A stretch of 64,000 bases of DNA from Neoechinorhynchus agilis. Its lineage: Eukaryota > Acanthocephala. Numbering within the stretch: the first letter of the stretch is position 1; each line of letters opens with the position of its first letter. The position numbers were made by a program, and so were the translations under genes. The notes below the pieces were generated by a model that was not told where the DNA came from, made no database searches, and saw only the letters and a program-made list of their open reading frames with translations. The stretch spans positions 13,082,001 to 13,146,000 of the forward strand of contig CM121342.1 of assembly GCA_051530055.1 (NCBI GenBank), written 5' to 3'. Shown here in pieces: positions 48,401-58,477 of the stretch.

Positions 48401-49947
48401 CAATATACACCGTAATCTTCTTCCTGGAAGTTCTTAATAGTTAATCGAGCTATACTGTTCTCAAATGAGGTCGAGATTCGTGTAGTGGCTACGAGAGGAT
48501 GTTCTTCAAACAACCAAATGATTCTTGTGTCGATAAAAATTCTCATTTCAGCCTCCGCGACCACAGTTTCATTAATTTGAACGGCACGACTGTCTGGGTA
48601 CCTGATTATCATCGGGGCTTTGTTTGCGAGAAGAGCATGTTGGCCCACGTCTGTTCCAATAGGAGACACTGCAGTAACCAGAATTTGGCAGCTCACTTTT
48701 GCAATTCCAAACGAATTCTTTATAGTTGCCATGTAGACTCCAGAATCCTCTATTCTAGCGTTGTTGATTATGAGCTCGATGTTCCCCTGGTCGTCTTGAT
48801 AAAGAGTTGCCCGGTCGGAATTCTGAATCGGGATGTTGTTCCGGGTCCATGTTACCTGTTTTAGTTAAGACTGACATAATCGATCTGTAAAGACTTCAAT
48901 AAAAGCAATAACCTTTCGAAAAATTGCACTACAGAGAGAAAATGCGTTAACGACATTCTAATAGAATTTCAAAGCACATGATATAAGATGCTTAAAGGAC
49001 AAAATAAGAAGGTGCCATCGACACATATTGAACACTCCAGTAAAATCAATTAATTCAATTTGCTTATTCGCCCACAAGGATGCAATAGTGTATGATGCAA
49101 AATAAGTATCGATCAGGAATCCTCTTATGTTACAGTTGTCTCTACTTATTTGGATGAATAAAGCTAGCAAATCCATAAATCTGAGAGCTGTCTGGAAGCA
49201 ACCTTTCCAAACACAGCTAGGAAAGCTTTTGTTGCTTTAAATAATTTGTTTAATTCGAGAGTCGAAACATTTTCTGGAGTCTTCAGGTTCTCTAACTAAG
49301 TTGCCCTTTATTTTAAATAGAAACGCAAAGACAGTCTCGTTTGTGGGTTCGAATATAACAGATTGATCGAGGTTATCTGTTATCCGACGGAAACGACCCT
49401 TCTCGATCTTTTGTTTGCAACTTGAGCATTTAACCTCTGATATATATGTGTGCAAATAAGATAACCTATAATCCGTATTGGCAATGGAAGGACATGACCT
49501 TCGAGAAAACACAGTGGATATCGGTCTCAATTGCTTGAACATTGAACTATCGAGATCTTAAATGCCAACCATCAAGTAAAAAACGTTTAGAATTATGAGA
49601 TTTACATTTTGTTTGGCTCCCAAATTATCAGCATAATGAAGGCTCTGCAGAATTTTCGTTACAAGGAACTCAAAAATTTGTTTGAAATTTCAATTAAATA
49701 CCTCTGGTAATGGATATCCTTGTACAACACAATGTAGTCTCAGTTCATTTCCAGCCTTTATTTCTTGTGCCTTTAATTTTTGGACAATATTCGGAGGAGT
49801 GCCATTGAGTACTTTTCTGCCACTAGGTTTGAGTAAAGCAGGAGAGAATTCGCCGGATCCGTCTATTTTCGTTCGTTTGACAACATGATCGCCGGTTGGA
49901 ATCGGGCGAGTTCGTATTCCCGTTCCATCGGGTAAAACATGGGTCAT
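33429..49947 (-). CDS. ketn-1: Kettin-like giant muscle protein, about 28 Ig domains
   Basis: Ten exons: 49947-49702, 48855-about 47538, about 46439-45096, 45048-44575, 44195-39561, 39518-39117, 39074-38989, 38483-36181, 35613-33799, 33566-33429. The start is ATG 49945-49947; the stop at 33429-33431 follows QCGAQITVRKA. I count about 28 I-set Ig domains joined by linkers of about 60-70 residues that repeat a motif (P/A/S)G(V/I)D..F/Y followed by KF..LE. Ig domains with regular linkers, no Fn3 or kinase domain, and this count match kettin (KETN-1), an actin-binding I-band protein of invertebrate striated muscle. A charged helical segment (about 35.0-34.85 kb) separates two C-terminal Ig domains. 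Six introns are GT-AG (most 42-54 nt, two longer). Three others (next entries) have inverted-repeat ends and no fitting GT-AG pair. Confidence 0.9.
35614..36180 (-). other. Kettin intron with terminal inverted repeats
   Basis: Ends TATGGAATCTCGATTT (minus strand at 36179-36164) and, as inverted complement, TATGGAATCTTGAATT (plus strand 35615-35630): 14 of 16 match, the first 10 exact. Joining ...GAT ACA with TAT AGA ATA gives AGDTYRISVMFDMGYVVL, a normal Ig C-to-E strand segment. The only frame-keeping GT-AG choice I found adds about 20 residues. Confidence 0.7.
38484..38988 (-). other. Kettin intron with terminal inverted repeats
   Basis: Ends GCAGTTGTTCTTGTTTTAT (minus strand, 38983-38965) and GCGGTTGTTCTTGGTTCAT (plus strand, 38484-38502), 16 of 19 matching. 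Joining TTC CT|A TAC gives NYNLQTQEVFLYIPMC, gapless over 31 residues with sibling Ig domains of the same gene. A GT-AG alternative (gtgttc ... cataag) inserts extra residues (MNQEQP in place of VF). Confidence 0.7.
46440..47537 (-). other. Kettin intron of about 1.1 kb, non-GT-AG junction, contains a Penelope remnant
   Basis: The exons join at a shared TACA (TTACA/CTACA) to give DPTTGWVTLQIQNVIMPDSG, which is gapless with sibling domains. The 5' end GCGGTGATCTTGAA and the inverted 3' end GCAGAGATCAAGAA match at 10 of 14. No GT-AG pair of matching phase was found. Confidence 0.55.
46790..47420 (+). mobile_element. Penelope-like remnant inside a kettin intron
   Basis: Plus strand, antisense to kettin: a GIY-YIG endonuclease trace (GIYKIKC near 46990, VYIGQTMQGIMKRIAEHKQ at 47029) and a 3' tail (47265-47420) similar to 58305-58450. 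It is a decayed copy. Confidence 0.7.
49237..49542 (-). CDS. Open frame inside the first kettin intron, unknown
   Basis: Same strand as kettin, lying in the 48856-49701 intron. About 100 codons include KCSSCKQKIEKGRFRR, a CxxC context like a PARP-type zinc finger edge, but the rest does not match. Could be a gene fragment or chance. Confidence 0.2.
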   Translation of the reverse strand: MFKQLRPISTVFSRRSCPSIANTDYRLSYLHTYISEVKCSSCKQKIEKGRFRRITDNLDQSVIFEPTNETVFAFLFKIKGNLVREPEDSRKCFDSRIKQII

Positions 49948-50600
49948 TTTGTTAACTTCAATAATTGAAGGTTAGGCGAAGAAGGGTAAGGACGGGCGCG
50001 GATTCGATATTTTTGTGTCTATATGTTTATAACACAAAGTATTCTTACAAGACACATATATATAAGGTAGTCTTCTTTATCCAAACCACCACCTCCCCAG
50101 ACACATCATTCTACTACACCTACTGCTTATTCGTATTCTCTGGTGTTCTCCTAAGACGAACGCATCGGATCGCGACGAAACTGAGAGTACTGATACGGTA
50201 CTCGAGAGATCGAACTCGACGTGAGTGTTCCATGTGGATCTGCAGCATCGCGTCGACATACTCTCAAGGTATCACTTTCTACCTTTAAGAAATATCTCGT
50301 TTATCGCCATTTGAGCAAATAGCGTTATTTTGCTCACAGCGTAATTCAGCCCCAAAGTGACACTTGTCAGTTGGAAAAAGAATATGGCGTTTTGATTGAC
50401 AAAACTGCGGATCTTAGAAAATAAAGTTTTTTGTTTACTGCTCTCCAGAACACTTATGCTGCTTTTTCTTAAAGAAAAACTGTATGAAAACGGAAATGGC
50501 ATTTTGGCCTGATAAATGTCGTGCAACGGAAACCATTAGGTAATGTTTTTTCCGCAAATGCCATTAATCATTTCTATTTTCCGTGCTTCCCAAGGATAAG
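49948..50600. promoter_or_regulatory. Upstream region of kettin, divergent from a small plus-strand frame
   Basis: About 650 bp between the kettin ATG and the ATG at 50601. No clear TATA box. It should hold the muscle promoter of kettin. Confidence 0.3.
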
Positions 50601-50855
50601 ATGGAACCGAAACTGGATCAATTCGAAAGTTGTGAAGAACGTGACCGCATCGCCAAACGAGGGGAACTGCATTTAGCGCAAATGTATCGGTTGATTAAGC
50701 GAACATTTTTGCGTGCATATCCAACTGAACTATTTGAACTTCGACGGTTTTTATTGCCTTCAGCTCATTTTGCTCGCATTTCTTTATATCATTTTTGTGA
50801 CACCCGTCAGCAATCGATTTTTACATTCCAATATTTATGTGAGATGTGTGTTTGA
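50601..50855 (+). CDS. Small charged protein, unknown
   Basis: ATG 50601 (MEPKLDQFESCEERDRIAKR ...) to a stop at 50853-50855, about 84 residues, helical and charged in the first half (MYRLIKRTFLRAYPTELFEL). Several in-frame features look protein-like, but no family is recognised. AATAAA motifs occur downstream at about 50917. Confidence 0.3.
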   Translation: MEPKLDQFESCEERDRIAKRGELHLAQMYRLIKRTFLRAYPTELFELRRFLLPSAHFARISLYHFCDTRQQSIFTFQYLCEMCV

Positions 50856-51114
50856 TTTTGCGTTAATTTCATACCACATCCTCCCTGTTCGAATCAATTG
50901 TTGTTGTTTTGCGTTAATAAAACAATAAAATCAGTTAACCTCTATACAAATGTCGAACGCCGAGAATGTTCTGTACAGTTTTAAGAAAAATAAAGACCAA
51001 AATATAAAACACGCTGTGATGACAATCGAAAATGTTTTATTTAAGTGTACGAGCTCATTATAAGGATTTTCAAATGTAATGCGATGTTGTTAAGTTTTTT
51101 TTGCTTAAACTTTT

Positions 51115-51251
51115 ATTTGGTAGTTCTTATACAACCACCACTGTCCGCAAAATCTTAGCTTTTCCCCTTCCTCGGCTGTCGCTATTACGCTAGCAGCATT
51201 GCAGCACACCGGAAACTTCTGAGGTTCTTCTTCAATAACGTCTGGTGATCT
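51115..51251 (-). CDS. Terminal exon of an unidentified gene
   Basis: After a good acceptor (attcctag) near 51252-51260 the minus strand reads SPDVIEEEPQKFPVCCNAAS, then VIATAEEGEKLRFCGQWWLY and KNYQIKV before TAA. An internal AATAAA overlaps the end. Codon use and composition look coding. The preceding exon was not found in the repeat-filled DNA to the right. Confidence 0.4.
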
Positions 51252-51333
51252 AGGAATTGTAAAAAAGTTTTATGTTAAGCAATGATAAAAATGGCATTTA
51301 TTGCAACGATCAAGAGTAAGTCGATATAGATGC

Positions 51334-51867
51334 TCTATTTTAAGTTTTTGCTGGCAAGCCGGTATTGTTTTCATCATCATTAAATTTTCGTTTATCCCTT
51401 CTTGTCCGGCTTATTTTTTTGGCATAAAGCCAAACCGATTGCATCAGAGAAGTGATATAACCACATAGTCTCTAATGCACGGTTAAGAGTTTGTACATTC
51501 CTCCGGATCCTCAGATACCTCCAGGAGGCGGGACTCATCAGTGAGTTTCCTCCCTTCAGCGATATTTCGTCCCCTTTGGTTGTGCGTCATTGGTGGTAAC
51601 GGATTCGAACCACTTGACCCCTAATCGGGATCACGGGCATTAGTCCACTTGACCACCTCGACACAACTACGAAATGTCAAACTCAGCCAGTTTTTCGACT
51701 GAGATTGAGCGCTGTGTTCTATTTTAAGTTTTTACTGGCAAGCCAGTATTGTTTTTATCATCATTAAATTTTAGTTTATTCCTTCTTGTCCGGCTTATTT
51801 TTAGGCATAAAGCCAAACCAATTACATCAGAGACGTGATATAACCACATGGTCTCTAATGCACGGTG
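51334..51867. repeat. 150-bp direct repeats flanking a tRNA-like SINE head
   Basis: 51334-51485 and 51718-51867 are about 90 percent alike (both start CTATTTTAAGTTTTT and end CTCTAATGCACGGT). Between them lie the shared GGAGG-rich segment (51490-51550) and a tRNA-like block (51590-51665). Confidence 0.75.
51590..51665 (-). repeat. tRNA-derived SINE head or tRNA pseudogene
   Basis: Minus strand has box A TGGTCAAGTGG and box B GGTTCGAATCC at about the usual spacing, so an internal RNA polymerase III promoter is plausible. The acceptor ends do not pair and the anticodon arm is poor, so it is not a working tRNA gene. Confidence 0.55.
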
Positions 51868-52081
51868 ATGTTACTATTTTATCATTTTGAAAAATACACA
51901 GATCCATTTGTATTGCTTGTATTTTATGCTGAAGTCATTCACAAAAGCACTTATTGGCTTGGATTATTATCTTCGGGGGAAAAGAGACTTTCTTTTGATA
52001 GACGTTCTAAATAAACATATTTTTTTAACTGTATCGTGTTTTGTTCAACTCGCTGATTTACAGACAATTTTTATAGATTGA

Positions 52082-53447
52082 ACAATCGATCTTGTAGTAA
52101 TTGATTTTAACTTTTTTCAGATATCTTCTACTGTCTGACTCATTCTACTGTTGGCGGTGAAAAGCGATGAGGTTCTGAGCTAGACTCAATCGGGCGTTTC
52201 TCTATGAGCAAAAATTAATATTGCAATCTCAGAAGACTATATGGCAGCCAGCAGTAGCCTAGAAAAACTGCAAACCTTTGCTGCGTTTTCATCTTCGAAG
52301 CTCAGCGCCGTTAGATTATTCGTTTGTGGTTAAATTATTGCATGACCTTATCGATTGAATAGATAATGGGACCAGAGTTTAAAAGTAATTTATAACGTAT
52401 GGTAAGCATCTAGTAGTGGCATTCAATGATTACAAATTAGTAATATGGACAACTCATAAATCGTCCATGATCACAAATAGCGTTCATGCTTTTCGGAGAC
52501 GTTTATTATCTCTTATTATATCGAAAAGCAATAAATATCGAGGCTTTTAAAGTACGCGAAGCATTATAACCTTTTAAATAAATGTCCACAAGAAGAAAAT
52601 GGTTCACTACGAGTGCCATGAGCACTTTATGAAGCAATATTAAATATTGTGATATACGCCTGTAATGTGAGTATGTGAACTCACGTGGATAATAAATATG
52701 AGAGCAATGTGACAAACCATTGAATGTGCTTAAAAGGGCATAAGTTCTGTGAGGTATTCCTTGTAACAAGAAGATGTGAGCGGTTTACGAGAACCAGTTT
52801 CTCTGGCGATCCGAGATCGTGCAATGGGAGAACGCAGCAACCATCCTTTCGACCGTTACCCCACGACGGCAGCTGAGGGACTGAGAGCGGTGGCATGAAT
52901 GTTTGTAAATACTTTTTTGCCCTTATTAAACGTGAGATATGTTAAAAGTGTTGTCTAAATACACAAAACATATCAACGGATTGTTTTCGTTATCACTGTT
53001 TGTACATTCGCTGTGCGAATTAGAACAAAGTTTATTAACAAAATCCATGGAGATTCGCATCGTTCAAGGCTTCTATAAAATTTAAGTTTTTATATTCTGC
53101 AATCTTAAAAGGGGCATTTAATTACACCGTGTATAGTCGTGAGTTTCTATTCTCCATGTTTTTTTGCGGATTAAAACACCAATTATCCTGTTGAAGTCCG
53201 AAAATCGACTTAACATTATGATAAGGAAGCAAAAAATAGTTTAATTAGTTCTGCCACCGAATAGTAAAGTATAGAACTAATGCTGTACTATAACATGAAA
53301 CCCAAGAGTGAGTTGCATTATGATTTTTATACAGTAAAGCCAATTTAAATTGATATTAAACTGAACATCATTGCTTTAAATTACTCTCGTGGCCTAACGT
53401 GCTCAGATTGTTTTATTTTTGATATTGCAGGTCACTCAATTCAACAC
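52082..53447. other. Intergenic with a LINE 3'-end remnant at 52770-52910
   Basis: The remnant reads NAATILSTVTPRRQL, matching the one at 19.64-19.83 kb. The rest is AT-rich with nothing recognised; the 3' end of the PDH gene is at 53448. Confidence 0.5.
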
Positions 53448-54617
53448 CTACAGTGAGTAGCTCACATCAAGTTTAGGATCCGGAGCGCTGGCATAAAGAT
53501 TGTGTGATTTGGTCGAATAAATATCGGTTCCTAGCTCCTTAACGTCAGGTTTAGCCGAATTTCGTGCAGCTGATTCCGCTTTACTTATGACACCCTTCAC
53601 TCTATCATCGATTTTATCAAAATCTTCATCAGTGGCTCCATTAGCATAGATAATGCGTTGTTTGAAAGTAACTACAGGATCGTTTTTCTTCTTATAATCA
53701 TCTACTTCACTTTTGGAGCGATAATTGCCCGGATCAGTTACTGAATGTCCAACGAATCGGTAGATGGCCATTTCCATGACAAGTGGGGAATGGTTAGCCA
53801 AGCACCAAGTTCGTCCAAACTCGACAGCTTGTTTGACCGCGACTACGTCCATTCCATCGACCCAAAGACCAGGGATAAGATCCCCTCGTTTGTAGTATTT
53901 AGTGTTGGCCGACGATCTCGAAGCAGAGGTGAACATTCCGAACCCGTTGTTCTCACAAACAAAAATCACTGGAAGATGATTGAGCATGGCGAAATTGTAC
54001 GCTTCGAACACTTGCCCCTGATTGGATGCTCCATCGCCGTAGAAAGTGAGCGCAACTCCTGCTTTGTTGCGGTACTTGTTGGCGAAAGCAAGGCCAGCTC
54101 CGAGTGGGACTTGAGCACCTGTGATTCCATTTCCACCAAGGAAATTTGTATCTAGATTATAAATATGCATAGATCCGCCTTTTCCCTTTGAGCATCCACG
54201 AGCACTTCCCGTTAGTTCGCAAAGGATCTCATCTGGAGGAACTCCCATGACATATCCCCATCCATGGCACCGATAGGTCCCGATAACAGCATCGTCGCTG
54301 GTTATTGCTTCTTTTACACCAACGTACATGGCCTCCTGGCCAACACATAAATGCAAAAATCCTCTAATAAGTTTTTCTCGATAAAGAGTAGCGGCCGTGT
54401 TTTCCATTCGCCTAATAGTGACCATATCTTCGTACATTTTAAGAGCTCTCGATTTGTTCAAAATACATGAATCATCCGGAATTTCGTGAAGTCTGTGTGG
54501 GACGAACGGTTTTAATGTATTCAATTCGAATTGTGGCACGGTGTGGGTGGCTCGGACCAAAGGGCGGACGAGTCCATTTAAACACTTCATCGGTACTGTG
54601 TTTGCGATTAGAGCCAT
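53448..54617 (-). CDS. PDHA: Pyruvate dehydrogenase E1 alpha, mitochondrial, copy 1
   Basis: Single exon, 389 residues. ATG 54615-54617 begins a mitochondrial presequence (MALIANTVPMKCLNGLVRPL). The thiamine-diphosphate motif GDGASNQGQVFEAYN is intact, as are the E1-alpha signatures RGFLHLCVGQEA, GSMHIYN and GGNGITGAQ. E1 alpha/beta decarboxylates pyruvate and acetylates E2 lipoyl groups in the mitochondrial matrix. In the phosphorylation loop, GHSVTDPG keeps site 1 serine, but the site 2 serine before YR is absent (DPGNYRS, one residue shorter). A TATA-like GTATATATACAC lies about 55-65 bp upstream of the ATG. Tandem with copy 2, same orientation, 1.4 kb apart. Confidence 0.93.
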   Translation of the reverse strand: MALIANTVPMKCLNGLVRPLVRATHTVPQFELNTLKPFVPHRLHEIPDDSCILNKSRALKMYEDMVTIRRMENTAATLYREKLIRGFLHLCVGQEAMYVGVKEAITSDDAVIGTYRCHGWGYVMGVPPDEILCELTGSARGCSKGKGGSMHIYNLDTNFLGGNGITGAQVPLGAGLAFANKYRNKAGVALTFYGDGASNQGQVFEAYNFAMLNHLPVIFVCENNGFGMFTSASRSSANTKYYKRGDLIPGLWVDGMDVVAVKQAVEFGRTWCLANHSPLVMEMAIYRFVGHSVTDPGNYRSKSEVDDYKKKNDPVVTFKQRIIYANGATDEDFDKIDDRVKGVISKAESAARNSAKPDVKELGTDIYSTKSHNLYASAPDPKLDVSYSL

Positions 54618-56016
54618 GGTGGGTGAACAGGAAAAAGCAAAAGTCTATCTATGTTGATTTCTACCCATTGTGTATATATACACACCTCTGAGAGTGTGTT
54701 CAGATGAAAGGCAATGGCAAAAAAAGAAGCAATGTCATCATAGCGAGTCGCATAAAAGGATTATGTAAACGGTAAGATAGGAATGCTTCCATGAAGAACG
54801 ATGATCATTATGTTTCGGGTGCAGCAACCAGGCAATGATTTGTGAAGAAAGATTGTAAAAGAGAAAAGGATCGGGAGATGGTACCATTGTGTAGGACGAG
54901 CCAAACTACATGTGGGTAACAGTTAATGTCGTATGCTGGGATTAAAGATATTTTCAATGTAACGCTCTGATGGTATCAAAATGCTTACTATGTGGATATT
55001 CACCGGGATAAGACGTACTTCCAATTGCAAACTTTTATCAGGATGAAAGTGTAAGGTGCAATGAAAGCTCGCTTTAAATCCATTGTAATAATCGGCGGTC
55101 AAGACGTTATGTTTTGAAGGCTTCCTCATTAATTAAATCGGTGATGAACAAAATTGCCGAAAAGTAATTAGGTAAGAATGTTTTACCCTTTTCTAAATAA
55201 GTATGTAGGGAAGCGAATACAAATTTTTACAATTCCAGATTTTCAAGGGTTCAGAAAGACGCTTTATTTCAATAAAAAGAAAACTATTGTGCCTTAGTAA
55301 AGATCCAAATCGTTAAAACAAAAATTGTTTCAAGAAATAAGATATTCGCCAATATTTCGGAATCAAATCGGAACCACTTGTAAAAATACGAACTCACTAA
55401 GCGCATTGACATCTTTCACCAAATTTTGTAAGATTACTCTGAATGCGATTTAGACATTAATGCTTCTAAAAAGTTCAGCGTTCCCCAACCTGAATTCACG
55501 TTGAATTTTGACAGCGATCGAAAACCTTCTCAAAGTGAACAAGTAGAGGACGTTCAAGTATTATCGATTTCAATCATTTTTCATGGCAAGAGAATCTGAA
55601 CGGAGAATAATCTCAATGCTAAAGATCTCCTTTACTATATATTTCCTAATTTTGGCATTTCGATTGGTTAACGCACATTCACCTTAAGTTTCCTTTGATA
55701 AATTGAAAACAGTTCGTGCTTCCTTAGCGTTTTTATAGAACTTCCTTCTAAACGAAACAAAGTCGAGAAATTTTAGAATATCTTAATTGGTTCCAAGTCC
55801 TAAAATTATGAGACTAAATCATCTCTATTAGATAAGGCATTAAAAAGGTTGAGAAAATGCACGATTGGCTTCTAGCCTGCGTCACAGAATCGCAAATCGA
55901 AAACTCTAATATTCCACATTGTCATTTTATCGTAAAAAAAGTAGCCTTTGGATTAACTTAGAATCTTCTAAGAGCCACACTCGACATGTGAGTTTTTATT
56001 TTATCGCCAGGCGCGA
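54618..56016. other. Intergenic between the two PDH E1-alpha genes
   Basis: Contains the TATA-like promoter of copy 1 at about 54672-54683 and AT-rich sequence. No other gene recognised. Confidence 0.4.
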
Positions 56017-57080
56017 TCACTTTCTAAGGTACTCTTCACTTTTGAGATCTGGATCCGGGGTATCCACTCTCAAATTATATGCCTTTTGTGAGTAGACATC
56101 CGAAGTGAGTTCCCTTGAATTCGGTTTAGCGGCGGACCTAGCGACATTTTCAGCGCTGGACACAACATCTTTCACGCGCTCCTCGATTTCCGCGAATTCT
56201 GCATCCGTTGCACTGGACATGGTTTGAATTCTAGCTTTGAAGGTAGTAATTGGATCACGTTCTTTTCTAAACTGATCAATTTCAGCTCTGGTTCGATATC
56301 CTAAACCTGGATCACTAATCGAATGGCCCATATACCGATAGGTGGCCATTTCAAGTAGCAGAGGCGATTGAGTTGTCAGTACGTATTCTCGTGCGAATTT
56401 AATGGCTTGTTTAACAGCAATCACATCCATTCCATCTACCCAAATCCCTGGTATATAATCCCCGCGAGTGTAGTACTCGGTATTGGCCGATGACCGACTG
56501 TCAGACGTCCCCATTCCGTAATGGTTATTCTCACAAATGTAAACAACTGGCAAATGCATTAGTTTGGCCATGTTGTAGGACTCGAACACTTGTCCTTGAT
56601 TTGAGGCTCCATCTCCATAGAAATTAAGATTTACGTTTTTTTGACCGAGGTACTTGTGTGCAAAAGCAAGTCCTGTTCCGACCGGTACTTGGGCGCCGAC
56701 GATTCCGTTTCCACCGAAGAAGTTTTGTTCGGCATTGTACATGTGCATTGAGCCTCCTTTGCCTTTTGAGCAACCTTTGGCGCATCCTGTCAACTCACAG
56801 AGAATCTGTTCAGGGGAAATACCCATTACGTATGCGAATCCATGGCATCTATAGGCGGTTATGACCGAATCTCCAGGCTGGTATTCAAGCTTTGTTCCGA
56901 CATAAATGGCCTCTTGTCCGTTGCACAAATGTAGAAATCCGCGGACCAGTTTCTCTCGGTAAAGGTGACCAGCTACGGACTCTATACGACGAATGGTGAA
57001 CATATCCTCGTAGATCTTCAATGCCTCAGCTTTGGTGAGGACGCAACCTTGTTCGGGAGTGCCTTTTATCTTGTATTTTG
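56017..57080 (-). CDS. PDHA: Pyruvate dehydrogenase E1 alpha, copy 2, 5' exon not found
   Basis: The main exon reads from about 57080 (SPKYKIKGTPEQGCVLTKAE) to TGA at 56017-56019. It carries GDGASNQGQVFESYN for thiamine diphosphate and the RGFLHLCNGQEA and GSMHMYN signatures. Phosphorylation loop: GHSISDPG keeps site 1; at site 2 glycine replaces serine (DPGLGYRT). An in-frame TAA lies just upstream of the conserved start and there is no AG between them, so the exon edge is not a normal acceptor, or the 5' part has been lost. No presequence was found to the right; foldback family A sits there (57142-57280). Confidence 0.85.
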
Positions 57081-57141
57081 GCGAATCGCATGGTTATGGA
57101 GATTTTTTGACCTCTACGCCCTTCGAAAAAATCACTTGTTA

Positions 57142-57280
57142 TTCGAATTATTGTTTAGAAGTCTACACCAGCGGTAAATGATTATTACGATTAAAGATGT
57201 TCTGCGAACCTCGTCGGGTCCAGAATCAGTTCTAAAATACTTTACCGCGAATGAAGACTTCTAAACAATAATTCGAATCA
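57142..57280. repeat. Foldback element, family A, copy 2
   Basis: Arms begin TCGAATTATTGTTTAGAAGTC and end with the complement near 57280, followed by CACATTCCCCCCCCCCGG as after copy 1. The hammerhead place is degenerate (CUGAUUC). Confidence 0.8.
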
Positions 57281-58262
57281 CATTCCCCCCCCCCGGTACC
57301 TCCTAACATATTGACATTCACATGTGATTCCACCAATCTATGGGATAAACGGTCTCACCGACTTAATGCGTAGTTGTTCATCTGACCCCCGACTGGATAG
57401 CGCTCTATTCGCTGCGACAATACCGGCGGATGGAAAACGACTGACGATTTTTGACAACATCACCACAAAGTAGACGTGTTTTTTTGTTCGTGTTATAGGC
57501 GCGAACGGTCTGAAGTTTTAACAGTAAGACTGAAAGAAACGAATGGTTTTTGATGCAGTGACACGTCAAAACGGAATTGACCTAAAAGGCGTGGAATACG
57601 TAAATTAAAAAAAAGATCCGAGTTGGAATTTGCTGTTTTCTCGTAAACACGGATCAGTTCCTTTTTAGTGTGTGTGTGAGTAAATAGATCCGAAACGTGT
57701 TATACTTTCATCAGGCTCATGAAAGTGCTTAATCAGTAGATATATGTAGAAAGCGAGCATCCGGCGCCTCATGAATGCTGCAGATGCTGTCGGAAGTTTG
57801 TCTCGAGCAAATGGGTCTTGATTATGCGAACGAAATGTTGGTAAGCACGCGGATACACATGGCACCCTCTCATACACCCACGCACACACACTTAGAACCC
57901 AGTTTGCACGAAAAGGAAACCACACCAAATGTGGAGCGAATTGCACAAAATGAGTTATGGGAAATCATGAGACGCCTCAAAAAAAGGTCCATTGAATTGT
58001 ATCCATTATAACATTCTTATTTCGTTGAAGATTACACATTCGAGTCGTGTGGTTGGATATTTTGTTATTTAATCGATATACGCACATATTTAAATGACCA
58101 ACACAATGGAACAGGGAACAATGCAAACGTTTCTCTCTTTCGAATTACCTGTAGTTGGCCCAAATGCAGCCTATTACGAGGTTGACGATCCCTGGTTCCT
58201 GAGTTAAAACGACGAAAACAATCATTTAGTGAAAATAATCCCCCGTCATCCAATATATTTTT
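57281..58262. other. Intergenic, nothing firmly recognised
   Basis: A plus-strand open frame at 57775-58011 (ending ERIAQNELWEIMRRLKKRSI) is possible but unsupported. Simple ACAC repeats near 57870. Confidence 0.35.
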
Positions 58263-58271
58263 AGTTTATTT

Positions 58272-58307
58272 GAAATATTTCGTGAGGAGGTAACCTCGCC
58301 TCATCAA
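58272..58307 (-). ncRNA. Hammerhead-like core, first base changed
   Basis: Minus strand: UUGAUGA (C to U), stem II built on GAGG/CCTC, then GAAA-TA-U-U. Confidence 0.35.
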
Positions 58308-58440
58308 ACTACCGGCCAGCGACGTGTTTTAAAAACCAATACAAAAAATCAAAGCGGATAATTGGTCCCCGGACTTCGGGTCTATCGATCCCGCGCATTC
58401 GAGCATAAAACCTTAATCTGTAAAACCAATTTTTAGATGA

Positions 58441-58477
58441 CTGAGGAGCAGGCGAAGTTACCTCTCCGCGAAATATT
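58441..58477 (+). ncRNA. Hammerhead-like core
   Basis: Plus strand: CUGAGGA, a longer imperfect stem II, then GAAA-TA-U-U. It faces the minus-strand block at 58272-58307 across the element. Confidence 0.45.

Noticed and set aside
49237-49542. PARP-type zinc finger gene nested in kettin
   Set aside because: Only one CxxC context agrees; the rest of the fold is absent. Kept as a low-confidence frame only.
51590-51665. A functional tRNA gene
   Set aside because: Box A and box B are present, but acceptor ends do not pair and the anticodon arm is irregular.
57690-57740. Another hammerhead (CUGAUGA on the minus strand)
   Set aside because: No GAAA at stem II distance and no pairing stem.
57665-57946. 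Mitochondrial presequence exon of PDH copy 2
   Set aside because: The frame does not resemble a presequence, has no donor in phase and is simple-repeat-rich at one end.
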